DNA of 64,000 nt, taken from positions 186,001 to 250,000 of the forward strand of contig NZ_SDQD01000002.1 in assembly GCF_004153685.1 (NCBI RefSeq). The letters are read 5' to 3'. Origin of the DNA: Pollutimonas harenae. GTDB taxonomy: Bacteria; Pseudomonadota; Gammaproteobacteria; Burkholderiales; Burkholderiaceae_B. Positions within the stretch are counted from its first letter, which is position 1. Each line of letters opens with the position of its first letter. The notes under the pieces are model-generated. The model worked only from the letters and a program-made list of their open reading frames with translations, was not told the DNA's origin and did not search any database. A program made the translations under genes and the position numbers. Below are positions 1 through 9,359 of this stretch, piece by piece.

Positions 1-927
1 GGTGCCGGCTCGGTCATTATTGGCATGCATCATGACCAGGATATCCGCAACATGGGTGGCCTGCGCAAATACATGCCCATTACCTGGATCACCTTTTTGC
101 TGGGTACGCTGGCTCTGGTGGGTACGCCTTTCTTTGCAGGCTTCTACTCGAAAGAGCACATTATCGAAGCGGCCGGCGCGGCCGAGGTGTGGGGTGCCAG
201 TTTTGGCTACTATGCCACCCTGATTGGTGTGTTCGTCACTTCCCTATATTCGTTCCGGGTGTATTTCCTGGTTTTCCACGGCAAAGAACGCTTCGACACC
301 CATGGTCATGCCGGCCATGGTCACGATGATCACGGCCATCATGGCGGCACTCCGCATGAGTCGCCTTGGGTCGTGACCCTGCCTTTGGTATTGCTGGCGA
401 TACCATCTGTGGTGGCGGGTGCCTGGTTCATCGATCCGCTGTTGTTCGACGGCTTCTTCAATGGCGTCATTGCTGTCATGCCCGAGCATCCGGCCATGGC
501 CGAACTGGCCTCACACTGGCATGGCTGGGTGGCTTATGCCCTGCATGGTTTTGTGACCTTGCCGTTCTGGCTCATGATCGCTGGTTTCGTCGTGGCCTGG
601 TATTGCTACATGGTCAACCCCAAAGTGCCTGCAGCCATTCACCGCAGCTTGTCGGGTATCAACCGCATTCTCGATAACAAGTACTACGCTGACTGGTTCA
701 ATGAGCAGGTGGTGGCGCGCGGCGCCCGCTGCCTGGGTCATGGCTTCTGGAAAGTGGGTGATCGCGGTTTGATCGACGGTGTGATGGTCAATGGCAGTGC
801 CCGCGTAGTGGGCTGGGTGGCGGCTGTCAGCCGGCACCTGCAGTCCGGCTATATCTATCACTACGCCTTTGCGATGATCATCGGGATCATGGCTTTACTT
901 TCCTTTTTTGTGCTGACGGTTAACTGA
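1..927 (+). CDS. nuoL: NADH-quinone oxidoreductase subunit L, C-terminal part (5' end outside window)
   Basis: The frame is open from base 1, so the gene enters from the left edge; 308 residues are visible. NuoL is the distal antiporter-like membrane subunit of respiratory complex I, coupling NADH oxidation and quinone reduction to proton pumping. The fragment shows hydrophobic segments and the typical PFFAGFYSKEHI stretch, then a His-rich loop (bases 301-357, eight His in twenty residues) before TPHESPW, and further membrane helices. The stop overlaps the nuoM start by one base, as expected for translationally coupled nuo genes. Confidence 0.96.
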   Translation, partial: GAGSVIIGMHHDQDIRNMGGLRKYMPITWITFLLGTLALVGTPFFAGFYSKEHIIEAAGAAEVWGASFGYYATLIGVFVTSLYSFRVYFLVFHGKERFDTHGHAGHGHDDHGHHGGTPHESPWVVTLPLVLLAIPSVVAGAWFIDPLLFDGFFNGVIAVMPEHPAMAELASHWHGWVAYALHGFVTLPFWLMIAGFVVAWYCYMVNPKVPAAIHRSLSGINRILDNKYYADWFNEQVVARGARCLGHGFWKVGDRGLIDGVMVNGSARVVGWVAAVSRHLQSGYIYHYAFAMIIGIMALLSFFVLTVN

Positions 928-2426
928 TGGCTAGCGATATGGCGTCTTCTACTCTTCCCTGGTTAACGCTTTCGATCTTCGTGCCCATCGTGGCAGGATT
1001 GATTGTCCTGCTGGTGGGTCGCGATGACCGGCCGGGGCTTACACGCGTGCTGTCCCTGGTAGGTTCGGTGGCCGGTTTTCTGGTGACCCTGCCACTTTAT
1101 TTAGGCTTCAATCCCCAGACAGCCGATATGCAGTTTGTCGAACAGGCCAGCTGGATCGAAACCTTTGCCGTTAACTACCATCTGGGCATCGACGGCATTT
1201 CGCTCTGGTTTGTACTGCTGACAGCCTTCATTACCATTATTGTGGTGCTCGCCGGCTGGGAGGTCATTACCAGCCGTGTATCGCAATATATGGCGGCCTT
1301 CCTGATTCTGTCGGGCCTGATGGTTGGCGTGTTTTCCTCGCTGGACGGCATGCTGTTCTATGTGTTCTTCGAAGCCACGCTCATACCGATGTATTTGATC
1401 ATCGGGGTGTGGGGCGGGCCCAATCGCGTGTACGCAGCATTCAAGTTTTTCCTGTATACGCTGATGGGTTCCCTGCTGACCCTGATTGCCTTCATTTATT
1501 TGTGGCATGCAGCCGGCGGCTCTTTCGATATTCAGACCTGGCATGAACTTCCACTGGGCATGACGCCACAGATACTGATCTTCATCGCCTTGTTTGCAGC
1601 ATTCGCCGTCAAGGTGCCTATGTGGCCCGTCCACACGTGGCTGCCCGATGCCCACGTGGAAGCGCCTACAGGTGGTTCAGTGGTGCTGGCTGCCATTATG
1701 TTGAAGCTGGGTGCTTACGGCTTCCTGCGCTTCTCGCTACCCATCGCACCCGATGCTTCACATAGCCTGGCCGGCATTGTCATTGCGCTGTCGCTGATTG
1801 CCGTCATCTACATCGGTCTGGTCGCCATCGTCCAGGACGACATGAAGAAGCTGGTGGCGTACTCGTCGGTAGCTCATATGGGCTTTGTCACGCTCGGCTT
1901 TTTTCTGTTCAATACAGCCGGGATGGAAGGCGCCATTGTCCAGATGATTTCGCACGGCTTCGTGTCGGGCGCCATGTTCCTGTGCATAGGGGTACTGTAC
2001 GACCGCCTGCATACTCGTCGCATTGATGACTATGGTGGCGTCATCAACGTCATGCCGCGTTTTGCAACGTTTTTCCTGTTGTTCTCTATGGCCAATGCCG
2101 GCTTGCCGGCCACAAGTGGATTCGTGGGTGAGTTCACCGTCATCATGGGTGCAGTCGAATACAACTACTGGATAGGCTTGCTGGCTGCTACAGCGTTGAT
2201 ACTGGGCGCATCCTATTCGCTCTGGATGTACAAACGCGTCGCCTTTGGTGCCATTGCCAACGACAATGTGCGCGGCATGTCAGACCTGAGCCCGCGCGAG
2301 TTTTTCATTATGGGCATCATGGCCATTGCGGTACTGTACATGGGCATTTATCCCAAGCCGTTTACAGACGTTATGCACGTGTCGGTAGAAGCACTGCTGC
2401 AGCATGTCTCTGTCTCGAAACTGTAG
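927..2426 (+). CDS. nuoM: NADH-quinone oxidoreductase subunit M
   Basis: This 499-residue, very hydrophobic protein has the usual NuoM length and about fourteen predicted membrane helices. Typical antiporter-family segments are visible: FFEATLIPMYLIIGVWGG, then KVPMWPVHTWLPDAHVEAPT with the conserved Lys and Trp/His, and KKLVAYSSVAHMG in the second half. It is a proton-pumping membrane subunit of complex I. The start ATG shares one base with the nuoL stop and nuoN begins 12 bases downstream, so the three genes are clearly one operon. Confidence 0.97.
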   Translation: MASDMASSTLPWLTLSIFVPIVAGLIVLLVGRDDRPGLTRVLSLVGSVAGFLVTLPLYLGFNPQTADMQFVEQASWIETFAVNYHLGIDGISLWFVLLTAFITIIVVLAGWEVITSRVSQYMAAFLILSGLMVGVFSSLDGMLFYVFFEATLIPMYLIIGVWGGPNRVYAAFKFFLYTLMGSLLTLIAFIYLWHAAGGSFDIQTWHELPLGMTPQILIFIALFAAFAVKVPMWPVHTWLPDAHVEAPTGGSVVLAAIMLKLGAYGFLRFSLPIAPDASHSLAGIVIALSLIAVIYIGLVAIVQDDMKKLVAYSSVAHMGFVTLGFFLFNTAGMEGAIVQMISHGFVSGAMFLCIGVLYDRLHTRRIDDYGGVINVMPRFATFFLLFSMANAGLPATSGFVGEFTVIMGAVEYNYWIGLLAATALILGASYSLWMYKRVAFGAIANDNVRGMSDLSPREFFIMGIMAIAVLYMGIYPKPFTDVMHVSVEALLQHVSVSKL

Positions 2427-2438
2427 GCCTCAAATACT

Positions 2439-3920
2439 ATGCAAAATCCATTTGACTTCGCCTTGGCTGCGCCCGAGATTACGCTACTGATTCTGGCAGC
2501 GATCGTGCTGCTGTTCGATGCTTTCAACAAAACCGAATCACGTCACACCACCTTTACGCTAAGTATTGGTGTGTTGCTGGTGCTGACCGTAGTGTCCCTG
2601 TGGCAGTGGAACAGTGGCGTAGAGGGCAACTCCTTCGGTGGCCTATATGTGGTCGACTCGCTGTCGCACTTTCTGAAAGTACTGTCTTATATCGCGGTGG
2701 CCGCCACACTGATCTACGGACGCGAGTACGCTGAGCAGCGCGATATGCTCAAGCACGGTGGTGAATTTTACTCGCTCACCTTGTTTGCACTGCTGGGCCA
2801 GATGGTCATGATTTCGGCCGGCAGCATGTTGACGGTTTATCTGGGTGTCGAGCTTATGTCCTTCGCCCTGTATGCCCTGGTTGCCTTGCGTCGCGACGAT
2901 ATCAAGGCAACCGAGGCTGCCATGAAGTACTTCGTGCTGGGTGCCTTGGCCTCAGGTGTGCTGCTGTACGGTCTGTCCATGATCTACGGCGCTACCGGCC
3001 AGCTCGACCTGCGTCTGATTGCGCAAGTCATTGCCGGGGGCAATGCCGAGCGTCTGCCCTTGGTGTTTGGCGTGGTATTTATTGTTGCGGGCCTGGCGTT
3101 CAAGCTGGCGGCGGCACCATTCCATATGTGGACACCCGACGTTTATCAGGGTTCGCCGACAGCGGTTACCCTCATTGTCAGTGCGGCTCCCAAGCTTGCT
3201 GCCCTTGCCATCACACTACGCTTGCTCATCGAAGGCCTGCATGGCATCGCCATCGATTGGCAGCCCATGCTGCTGGTGATGGCCATGCTGTCGCTGGCCA
3301 TAGGTAATCTGGCTGCCATTGCGCAAACCAACTTCAAGCGCATGCTGGCTTATTCCACGATTTCCCATATGGGCTTCATTTTCCTGGGCCTGTTGTCGGG
3401 TGTGGGTCAGAACCAGGCCGTAACGGGCTGGGCTTATGGCTCTGCATTGTTTTACATGGTCATTTATGTGTTGACCACCCTGGTTACCTTCGGCCTGATC
3501 ATGTTGCTCAGCCGCAGAGGGTTTGAGTGTGAGGAGATTTCCGACCTGAAAGGTCTGAATCGCCGCAGCCCCATTATGGCCGCCATGCTGATGCTGGCTA
3601 TGTTTTCGCTGGCGGGTATTCCTCCTCTGGCGGGCTTCTATGCCAAGCTGGCTGTGTTGCAAGCCTTGGTTGGTGCGGGTCATGTGGCTTTTGCCGTCGT
3701 GGCAGTGATCTTCTCTCTGATCGGCGCTTTCTATTATCTGCGCGTGGTCAAGGTGGCTTACTTTGACGAGCCGGAAGGCGATGCAGAGCCCATCAGCAAC
3801 GGCGTGATCACCAGTGGGCTGATGTCCGTCAATGGCCTGCTCATCATCGCCCTGGGTGTACTACCCAGCGGTCTGATGGCCTTGTGTGTACGGGTGATTG
3901 AAGGCTCGCTGAAGTTCTGA
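2439..3920 (+). CDS. nuoN: NADH-quinone oxidoreductase subunit N
   Basis: A 493-residue polytopic membrane protein, the last of the three antiporter-like subunits of complex I. Family marks include [15 protein letters not shown], the [21 protein letters not shown] segment and [18 protein letters not shown]. Length and position as the last classical nuo gene fit the family. The next gene starts four bases after the stop and is probably co-transcribed. Confidence 0.97.
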   Translation: MQNPFDFALAAPEITLLILAAIVLLFDAFNKTESRHTTFTLSIGVLLVLTVVSLWQWNSGVEGNSFGGLYVVDSLSHFLKVLSYIAVAATLIYGREYAEQRDMLKHGGEFYSLTLFALLGQMVMISAGSMLTVYLGVELMSFALYALVALRRDDIKATEAAMKYFVLGALASGVLLYGLSMIYGATGQLDLRLIAQVIAGGNAERLPLVFGVVFIVAGLAFKLAAAPFHMWTPDVYQGSPTAVTLIVSAAPKLAALAITLRLLIEGLHGIAIDWQPMLLVMAMLSLAIGNLAAIAQTNFKRMLAYSTISHMGFIFLGLLSGVGQNQAVTGWAYGSALFYMVIYVLTTLVTFGLIMLLSRRGFECEEISDLKGLNRRSPIMAAMLMLAMFSLAGIPPLAGFYAKLAVLQALVGAGHVAFAVVAVIFSLIGAFYYLRVVKVAYFDEPEGDAEPISNGVITSGLMSVNGLLIIALGVLPSGLMALCVRVIEGSLKF

Positions 3921-3924
3921 ACGA

Positions 3925-4467
3925 ATGAACCTATCATTTGCTGTCTGGACAGTCATCGTGCTGTCCTTGCTCACTGCCAATCTGCCCTTTGTCGTGCAGC
4001 GTCCCTTTCTGGTACTGCCCTGGACGCAGGCCGGCGAACCCCAACGCCCCTTTTGGTTGCAATGGGTAGCTTCCCTGGTCTTTTTCGGCCTATTGCTGGG
4101 GCTGGCCTACGCGGGCTTTTTTATGATCGGGCGCGCTTTCTTCATGGCATCCGATTTGGCTTCAGTCGCGCTGTTCGTTGGCAAGCTGGCGCTGGTATTC
4201 GGCTTGACTGCTTTGTTGCTGGCTTTTCCAGGCTGGCACAATCGCAGCCATGACATACACAAGTCTTTCTTGGCGCGCTTGCTTGAGGTGCTGGTATTTT
4301 ACGGCTTGGTTGGTACGCTGGGTTTTGCCTTTGAAGTAAACATGGGTAATGCCTTTAGCCAAACCTGGGAGTTCTATGCCGTTACACTGAGTCTGTTTCT
4401 GGTGCTTGGCTATCCCGGCTTTGTATTCCGCTACCTGATGCGCCGTCCGAAACGTAAGTCTCTTTAA
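3925..4467 (+). CDS. DUF2818-family membrane protein at the end of the nuo operon
   Basis: A 180-residue protein with about four hydrophobic helices. The N-terminus (WTVIVLSLLTANLPFVVQRP) and C-terminus (FEVNMGNAFSQTWEFYAVTL, then GYPGFVFRYLMRRP) match my recollection of DUF2818, a small membrane protein of unknown function that follows nuoN in many Burkholderiales. The family as I recall it is nearer 100 residues; an additional block of about 70-80 residues (roughly residues 45-115, with two extra hydrophobic stretches) lies between the conserved ends. The last 86 bases overlap the convergent channel gene. Function is unknown; a role near complex I is inferred only from position. Confidence 0.8.
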   Translation: MNLSFAVWTVIVLSLLTANLPFVVQRPFLVLPWTQAGEPQRPFWLQWVASLVFFGLLLGLAYAGFFMIGRAFFMASDLASVALFVGKLALVFGLTALLLAFPGWHNRSHDIHKSFLARLLEVLVFYGLVGTLGFAFEVNMGNAFSQTWEFYAVTLSLFLVLGYPGFVFRYLMRRPKRKSL

Positions 4468-6880
4468 GCACCATGGCGGGCGGGTTGATGAGTGTCAGCT
4501 TGTTCGCCTTGAAGCGCCGCAACAACTCAAACAGCAAGGCACTGCGCACCCTGTAGGCAGCACGGGGTGTATGCACATACCCGGTTGCGTTGAAGATGAG
4601 GCCGGTGGTTTCAACGCCTTCCAGCATGACGTCCGGGGCCGGATCGTCCAGAATATCCATATTGTCGGTAAAAGCGGCAAGTATCAAGTCGTGCACTTGA
4701 TCGGCGTTGCTGTCTAGCGGCAGGGCCAGCTTGATCTGGACTCTGCCTAATGGGTTTTCATGTGTGACATTGCGCACGATCTTGGTAATGAACTCCGAGT
4801 TTGGAACAATGATCGTAGAGTAGTCGGCCATCTGGATTTCAGTCGCGCGGACATTGATTCGGCGAATATCGCCTTCGACACCGCTTAGTGTGACCCAGTC
4901 GCCTACTTTGACCGGGCGCTCGGCCAGCAGAATCAGGCCTGACACAAAATTCTGTACGACTGCTTGCAAACCAAAGCCTATGCCCACCGACAAGGCGCTA
5001 GCTATCCAGGCAACGCGCTCCAGGCCTATGCCTACCGCTGAAAGCGAAAGAGCGATAACCAGAACATATCCCGCGTAGCCAAAAAGCGTTGCGGCTGACA
5101 AACGCATGCCAGGATCGAGACTGGTGGTGGGGAGGTACTGGCGGGCCAGCCAGACCTGGACTATCTTGACCGCAGCAAACCCTATCAGCAAGACCACGAG
5201 TGCGAAAACCATGGTCGCCGGCCGTAGCTGGATTTCGCCTATGGCTATGCCGTTATGGAGATAATCCAGGCGCTGCAACCAAGCGGCGGGCCCGTCGCCA
5301 AAAGGGGCCGCCAACAGCACCAGGGCGAGTAACAGGACCAGCAGGCGGCCTGCTCCGGCCAGCAGGACTATGACCTGGCTGCGTACGCGCGTCATGGGCC
5401 TGGCATAGTGCTCGTCACCTGTATTGCGTTTGATGGCGGCCAGTATGCTTTCACTGCCGTCTTCGATCAGGCCGTTGAGCAGATAAGCCGAACCCAATAC
5501 GATAAGGACCCATGCCGTTTGCCTGCTGATGAAGCTGCCCAGCGCAATATAGCCTAGTGCAAGGCATGCGAAGCTAATGATGACCGCTGTCCAGACCAGG
5601 CCTCTAGCGAAAAAATATCCGGCGGGCATCGGTGCCGGCGCAGGTTCGGAGGCGACAGCGTGGGGGTCTGGGGCAGGAGGTCGCCGCAGGCGGGTCGCAC
5701 GACGCATGGCATGGGCCAGCAGCGTACCCAGTATGAGCGTCATGAGACTGTTTTGCACGACGGTGGCTGCCAGGCTGGCATTGACCAATGTGGCCAGTTT
5801 TTGGGCCATCCAGCCGGCAGCCAGGGTAATGGCAAGCACAGCCGGGTACCACCGCAGCCCGCTGGCCACTGGGTCAGGTAGAGATATCAGCCGCCATGTA
5901 GGCCTGTCGGCAGAGAGCAGCGCACGGCCCAGGCCGGTCACAAATCCGGCAAAATATGCAGCGCCAGTGGCTTGGTTCAACAAGCCGTCCAGATCGCCCG
6001 GCAGGGTAGACTGCGCATTGATGCCGGCGTGGATGATTTCGGCAATGGCGCCTGGCGTTACGGTTGCCAGTGCAAGCTGAGCGGTGGCATAGAGCGAACG
6101 CCGTAAGCGGCCGGGTGCCACGCGAGTAGTGGTCAAGGTCCAGAGCAGTCGTCCGGCCAGCTTGCGCACGATAATAATGACGGCGATGCCCAGCAGTACG
6201 GCCAGCCAGATAGGCTTGCCTTGCTCCTGGGCAGCGGTTTTCAATTCCTTCCATACAGGTTTCAAGCTGTTGATGTCTTGGGGCAGCAGCGTTCGCAGCT
6301 CACCCCAGAAATCGTCGTCGAGCACCGAATTGCTGCGCTTACCCAGTTCGGCCTGGAACTGGGCGCGCCGCAGCTGCAGGATGCGCACGTTGGCCTGTCC
6401 GGCTTCGACATCGATAAGGCGGGCCAGCTTGATCTGGGCATCCAGCAGGCTGACATTTTTGGATAATTCACGTCGCTGCGTGGCAACGTCTGGAGCCTCT
6501 GTGATGCCTGTAGCGGGCTCGCCCAGTTCGGCCAGGCGCGCCTGCATGCTGGCCAAGAGGGGTTCTAGCGTGGACTCGGCTTGCTGCGCCTGCTTGGAGG
6601 CCTCTTGTGCCGTATCGCGCAGGCGTAGAAGTTCGCTATCTTCCAGAGGCTCCTCAGCCGCCGCATCAAGATCGTTTTGCAATGCATCGATTTGTGCGCG
6701 CACAGTATCGAGTGTTTTGCTGATTTCGGCGGGAGAGCCCTGGTCTTGCGCGTAGACAGGTGCGATGGCTGTGAAAAAAGCGAGGCATAGCACAAGCAGG
6801 CAGCGCATGAGTGCCGGGCACCATCTTTTGAGCATGGCCTGCATGAGCAGAGGCCGACTGGAACAATGAGTTGGAGTCAT
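4382..6880 (-). CDS. Large mechanosensitive channel protein, DUF3772/MscS type
   Basis: An 832-residue protein with an N-terminal signal-like segment (CLLVLCLAFFTAIAPVYAQ), a periplasmic coiled-coil region (about residues 50-230), many membrane helices and a C-terminal MscS channel domain. The MscS pore and beta domain are seen as GIGFGLQAVVQNFVSGLILL followed by ERPVKVGDWVTLSGVEGDI and the IIVPNSEFITKIVRN segment. Such proteins release osmolytes on hypo-osmotic shock, like the KefA/MscK class. The conserved domain ends near LINPPAMV; the remaining tail of about 28 residues is encoded antisense to the 3' end of the DUF2818 gene. No clear ribosome binding site was seen at 6880, so a start a few codons downstream is possible. 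Confidence 0.88.
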   Translation of the reverse strand: MTPTHCSSRPLLMQAMLKRWCPALMRCLLVLCLAFFTAIAPVYAQDQGSPAEISKTLDTVRAQIDALQNDLDAAAEEPLEDSELLRLRDTAQEASKQAQQAESTLEPLLASMQARLAELGEPATGITEAPDVATQRRELSKNVSLLDAQIKLARLIDVEAGQANVRILQLRRAQFQAELGKRSNSVLDDDFWGELRTLLPQDINSLKPVWKELKTAAQEQGKPIWLAVLLGIAVIIIVRKLAGRLLWTLTTTRVAPGRLRRSLYATAQLALATVTPGAIAEIIHAGINAQSTLPGDLDGLLNQATGAAYFAGFVTGLGRALLSADRPTWRLISLPDPVASGLRWYPAVLAITLAAGWMAQKLATLVNASLAATVVQNSLMTLILGTLLAHAMRRATRLRRPPAPDPHAVASEPAPAPMPAGYFFARGLVWTAVIISFACLALGYIALGSFISRQTAWVLIVLGSAYLLNGLIEDGSESILAAIKRNTGDEHYARPMTRVRSQVIVLLAGAGRLLVLLLALVLLAAPFGDGPAAWLQRLDYLHNGIAIGEIQLRPATMVFALVVLLIGFAAVKIVQVWLARQYLPTTSLDPGMRLSAATLFGYAGYVLVIALSLSAVGIGLERVAWIASALSVGIGFGLQAVVQNFVSGLILLAERPVKVGDWVTLSGVEGDIRRINVRATEIQMADYSTIIVPNSEFITKIVRNVTHENPLGRVQIKLALPLDSNADQVHDLILAAFTDNMDILDDPAPDVMLEGVETTGLIFNATGYVHTPRAAYRVRSALLFELLRRFKANKLTLINPPAMVLKETYVSDGASGSGIQSRDSQAPETDSV

Positions 6881-6951
6881 TGATTTTTATACGAAAAGAA
6901 CTAGCTTAGCACTTGGAGGGGGCAGGGGGAATGCGGAGCGTAACGGTGCCG

Positions 6952-6980
6952 TTCATATTGCTACTTGCTGCGGGTAAAAT
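6952..6980 (+). promoter_or_regulatory. Candidate sigma-70 promoter for serB
   Basis: A -35-like TTCATA at 6952-6957 is separated by 17 bases from a -10-like TAAAAT at 6975-6980. It lies 45 bases before the serB start codon in the 144-base gap between the divergent channel gene and serB. This is pattern matching only. Confidence 0.4.
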
Positions 6981-7024
6981 GGCGGCTTGATCATTTGCTT
7001 TATCAAGGCTTACCGTAATCAGCT

Positions 7025-7876
7025 ATGACTCATCTTATTTTGCAGGCTCCCAATCTTGTTTCCGCGAATATTGAAAAGATAGCGGCTATCGCCAGCGCAG
7101 CAGGGGTGCAGGAGTTGGGCAATACTGCCGTGCGTCTGCTCGATGTCGACGACCAGGCGCGTGCCGAAGTGCGGGCCTGCTGCGAAACTTTCGGTATGGA
7201 TTACGCTTTTTTCGAGCAAATTACACGCCTGCGCGATTGCCGGATACTGGCCATGGATATGGATTCGACGCTCGTCAATATCGAGTGCATAGATGAAATT
7301 GCCGACATGGTGGGGCGCAAGGAACAGGTTTCGGCTATTACGGAAGCGGCCATGCGTGGAGAAATCACTGATTTTTCTGAAAGTTTGACGCGGCGGGTGG
7401 CCTTGCTGAAAGGGGTTCCCGTTTCTGCGCTCGAGCAAGTTTATAGCGAGCGTTTGCGCTTGAATCCGGGTGCTGAAAACTTGATTGCTACAGCAAAGCG
7501 AAACGGCCTGAAGACTTTGCTGGTCTCAGGTGGGTTTACCTTCTTTACCGAGCGCCTGAAGGAACGTCTGGGCCTGGATGCTTGCCATGCCAATGTGCTG
7601 GAAGTGGCCGATGGTGTGCTGACGGGCCGAGTGCAGGGCGATATTGTTGATGCACAGGGCAAGGCTCATCATTTGCAGGCGCTGGCTACGGAATTGAGCG
7701 CCAGTGCAGAGCAAATCATTGCGGTTGGGGATGGCGCCAATGATTTGAAGATGATGGCGCATGCGCATTTTTCGGTGGCGTATCGGGCCAAGCCTGTGGT
7801 GCGCGAGCAGGCTCGTTATGCTTTGAATGTGGCTCCGCTGGATGGTATTTTGAATTGGTTTCGGTTAAGCCATTGA
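7025..7876 (+). CDS. serB: Phosphoserine phosphatase
   Basis: This 283-residue HAD-superfamily enzyme hydrolyses O-phosphoserine to serine, the last step of serine synthesis. An N-terminal ACT-like region (about residues 1-70) precedes the HAD core. Motif I is DMDST, with nucleophile Asp78 and general acid Asp80; motif II is LLVSGGFTFF; the metal-binding motif is VGDGANDLKMM. Length and domain order match proteobacterial SerB. The gene is monocistronic, divergent from the channel gene, and ends 14 bases before the convergent regulator at 7891, which is the left edge of an apparently inserted block. Confidence 0.96.
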   Translation: MTHLILQAPNLVSANIEKIAAIASAAGVQELGNTAVRLLDVDDQARAEVRACCETFGMDYAFFEQITRLRDCRILAMDMDSTLVNIECIDEIADMVGRKEQVSAITEAAMRGEITDFSESLTRRVALLKGVPVSALEQVYSERLRLNPGAENLIATAKRNGLKTLLVSGGFTFFTERLKERLGLDACHANVLEVADGVLTGRVQGDIVDAQGKAHHLQALATELSASAEQIIAVGDGANDLKMMAHAHFSVAYRAKPVVREQARYALNVAPLDGILNWFRLSH

Positions 7877-7890
7877 TTGGGGTTCGAACG

Positions 7891-8742
7891 CTAGCTCCTG
7901 TAGCGCGTCTGAAACCAGCTCGCAGTAACTGCGTCAGCTGGAAAGAAAGATTCGATCCGCAACTCGTGTACAGTCACGTCGTGCGGCGTACCTATGGTGG
8001 CGATCGAAGTGAATAAATTCAATGTCATACCGTCCTTATGGATTTGCATCGGCAAGAATGGCAACGCAAGCGTATCAAGATTAGCTTGGCGGGTCGCCGC
8101 ATTGATCCCAGGCATGGCTGCCAGTTCGCTGAGAAGGGCTGCTGCTTCGCTAGCAGGACCATCGCTCATTGCTTCGCGCTGAATCCAGTGCAATAGATCT
8201 GCGCAGACATCCTCCCAATTCTGCAGGTGATTGCGAATACCATTCGGGTCGAGCATCAATTTAAGGACATTGACTCCCTCGCTTCGCAACGGCGTGCTCT
8301 GCGGTGTATCTAGCAACCAGCGTATCATGCCTAACGCTGGTGCATTTGCCATCACAAGATTCCAAAGGCGATCGACCACCAGTGCGGGATACGGTACTTG
8401 CTGGGCCAGCATGAAGTCCAGTGCCTGCTTCACTGGCACCAGCTCAGGATCGGATAAACTGCGCTCTCTGTACGCCGGGGCATAGCCTGCTGCCAGGAGC
8501 ATCCCGTTGCGCTGCCGCAGCGGGATGTCGAGAATAAGCCCCAGTTTCACGACCATCTCACGGCTGGGTTGCGAACGACCGCTTTCAAGAAAGCTAATAT
8601 GTCGCTGCGAAATGCCGCTTGTCGTTGATAATCGAAGCTGGCTGTAGCCTCGCTTGCCCCGCCAATAGCGCAACGCTGCGGCAAAATCAGTAAAGTAGCA
8701 GCTCGTATCCACACTATGCCGCATCGGCTCTTGTTGATCCAT
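7891..8742 (-). CDS. XRE-type transcriptional regulator with MmyB-like ligand-binding domain
   Basis: A 283-residue protein. An N-terminal helix-turn-helix lies at about residues 18-80 (LRYWRGKRGYSQLRLSTTSG, ISQRHISFLESGRSQPSREM). The C-terminal part (about 105-270), with PYPALVVDRLWNLVMANAPA, LMLDPNGIRNHLQNWEDV and WFQTRYR near the end, is the MmyB-like domain thought to bind a small hydrophobic ligand. The start is backed by AGGAG five bases before ATG. It lies 40 bases downstream of the SnoaL-like gene on the same strand and is probably co-transcribed. A likely target is the palindrome at 9249-9271. Ligand unknown. Confidence 0.88.
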   Translation of the reverse strand: MDQQEPMRHSVDTSCYFTDFAAALRYWRGKRGYSQLRLSTTSGISQRHISFLESGRSQPSREMVVKLGLILDIPLRQRNGMLLAAGYAPAYRERSLSDPELVPVKQALDFMLAQQVPYPALVVDRLWNLVMANAPALGMIRWLLDTPQSTPLRSEGVNVLKLMLDPNGIRNHLQNWEDVCADLLHWIQREAMSDGPASEAAALLSELAAMPGINAATRQANLDTLALPFLPMQIHKDGMTLNLFTSIATIGTPHDVTVHELRIESFFPADAVTASWFQTRYRS

Positions 8743-8782
8743 TTATTCTCCTGGCTGACTGGCGGACGCTGGATCAGCGGCT

Positions 8783-9163
8783 TCAGGAAGGCATCTTGTC
8801 GAGGAAGCCTGTAATCCGTTCGATCCGTCCATCGGGCGCGATGACCGCGATGTCGGTCCCGCGCGCTACCGGGCAGGCATCATCTTTCCCAAGAGACCAC
8901 GAAAAGCGCAACACCTCGTGATGCCCGTCCGGCTTCCCAGACACGCTAAAGCTTAGACCAGAAAACTGCGCCTGGGCAACGCTGATCATCGCATCGAGCG
9001 CTTGGTGGCCGGTGGACTGCGTGAGCGGGTCAATGTAGCTGGCATCCGGCGTAAATGTTTGTTCGATCAACGTGCGCCGGCGCGTCGGATCACTTTCATT
9101 CCAGATATGCACATATTGTGTAGCAATTTCGGCTGGGGTGTTTGGAGGCCTATTGGTGGTCAT
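8783..9163 (-). CDS. SnoaL-like/NTF2-fold small protein
   Basis: The protein is 126 residues from the ATG at 9163, which has GGAGA at a good distance; a longer reading frame extends to 9238 without such a site. Features typical of the SnoaL/NTF2-like fold include PAEIATQYVHIWNESDPTRR near the start, FTPDASYIDPLTQSTGHQAL in the middle and FSWSLGKDDACPVARGTDIA, IERITGFLDKMP at the end. This fold occurs in isomerases, hydrolases and ligand-binding proteins, so the activity cannot be stated. It is the first gene of a probable two-gene operon with the MmyB-like regulator. Confidence 0.82.
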   Translation of the reverse strand: MTTNRPPNTPAEIATQYVHIWNESDPTRRRTLIEQTFTPDASYIDPLTQSTGHQALDAMISVAQAQFSGLSFSVSGKPDGHHEVLRFSWSLGKDDACPVARGTDIAVIAPDGRIERITGFLDKMPS

Positions 9164-9248
9164 GGAATTCTCCGTTGAAATTACCAGGTCCTTGAGGACT
9201 TGTTTGTCGAGTGCGACAGCGACATTTTGGAGGGCCACGTCAGTTTGG

Positions 9249-9271
9249 TCGATTACCCGTCAGGTAATCGA
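9249..9271. promoter_or_regulatory. Perfect 9+9 bp palindrome, candidate operator
   Basis: TCGATTACC (9249-9257) and GGTAATCGA (9263-9271) form a perfect inverted repeat with a five-base spacer. It sits in the intergenic region between the minus-strand SnoaL-like gene and the plus-strand DUF1330 gene. Size, symmetry and location are those of a dimeric HTH operator. The MmyB-like regulator encoded in the same operon is the most plausible ligand; this is inference. Confidence 0.55.
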
Positions 9272-9359
9272 TTCGCCGGAGTCTATGCTGGAAAATACCG
9301 TAATGCTATCGCAACACGGTGTTGCCTTCTTGTCAGCGTCAATCAACATGGAGCTATAC

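Noticed and set aside
7881-7889. GGTTCGAAC resembling a tRNA T-loop at the left edge of the accessory block, as for an attachment site
   Set aside because: No cloverleaf can be built around it; the upstream sequence is the serB 3' end and no second copy is seen at the right junction.
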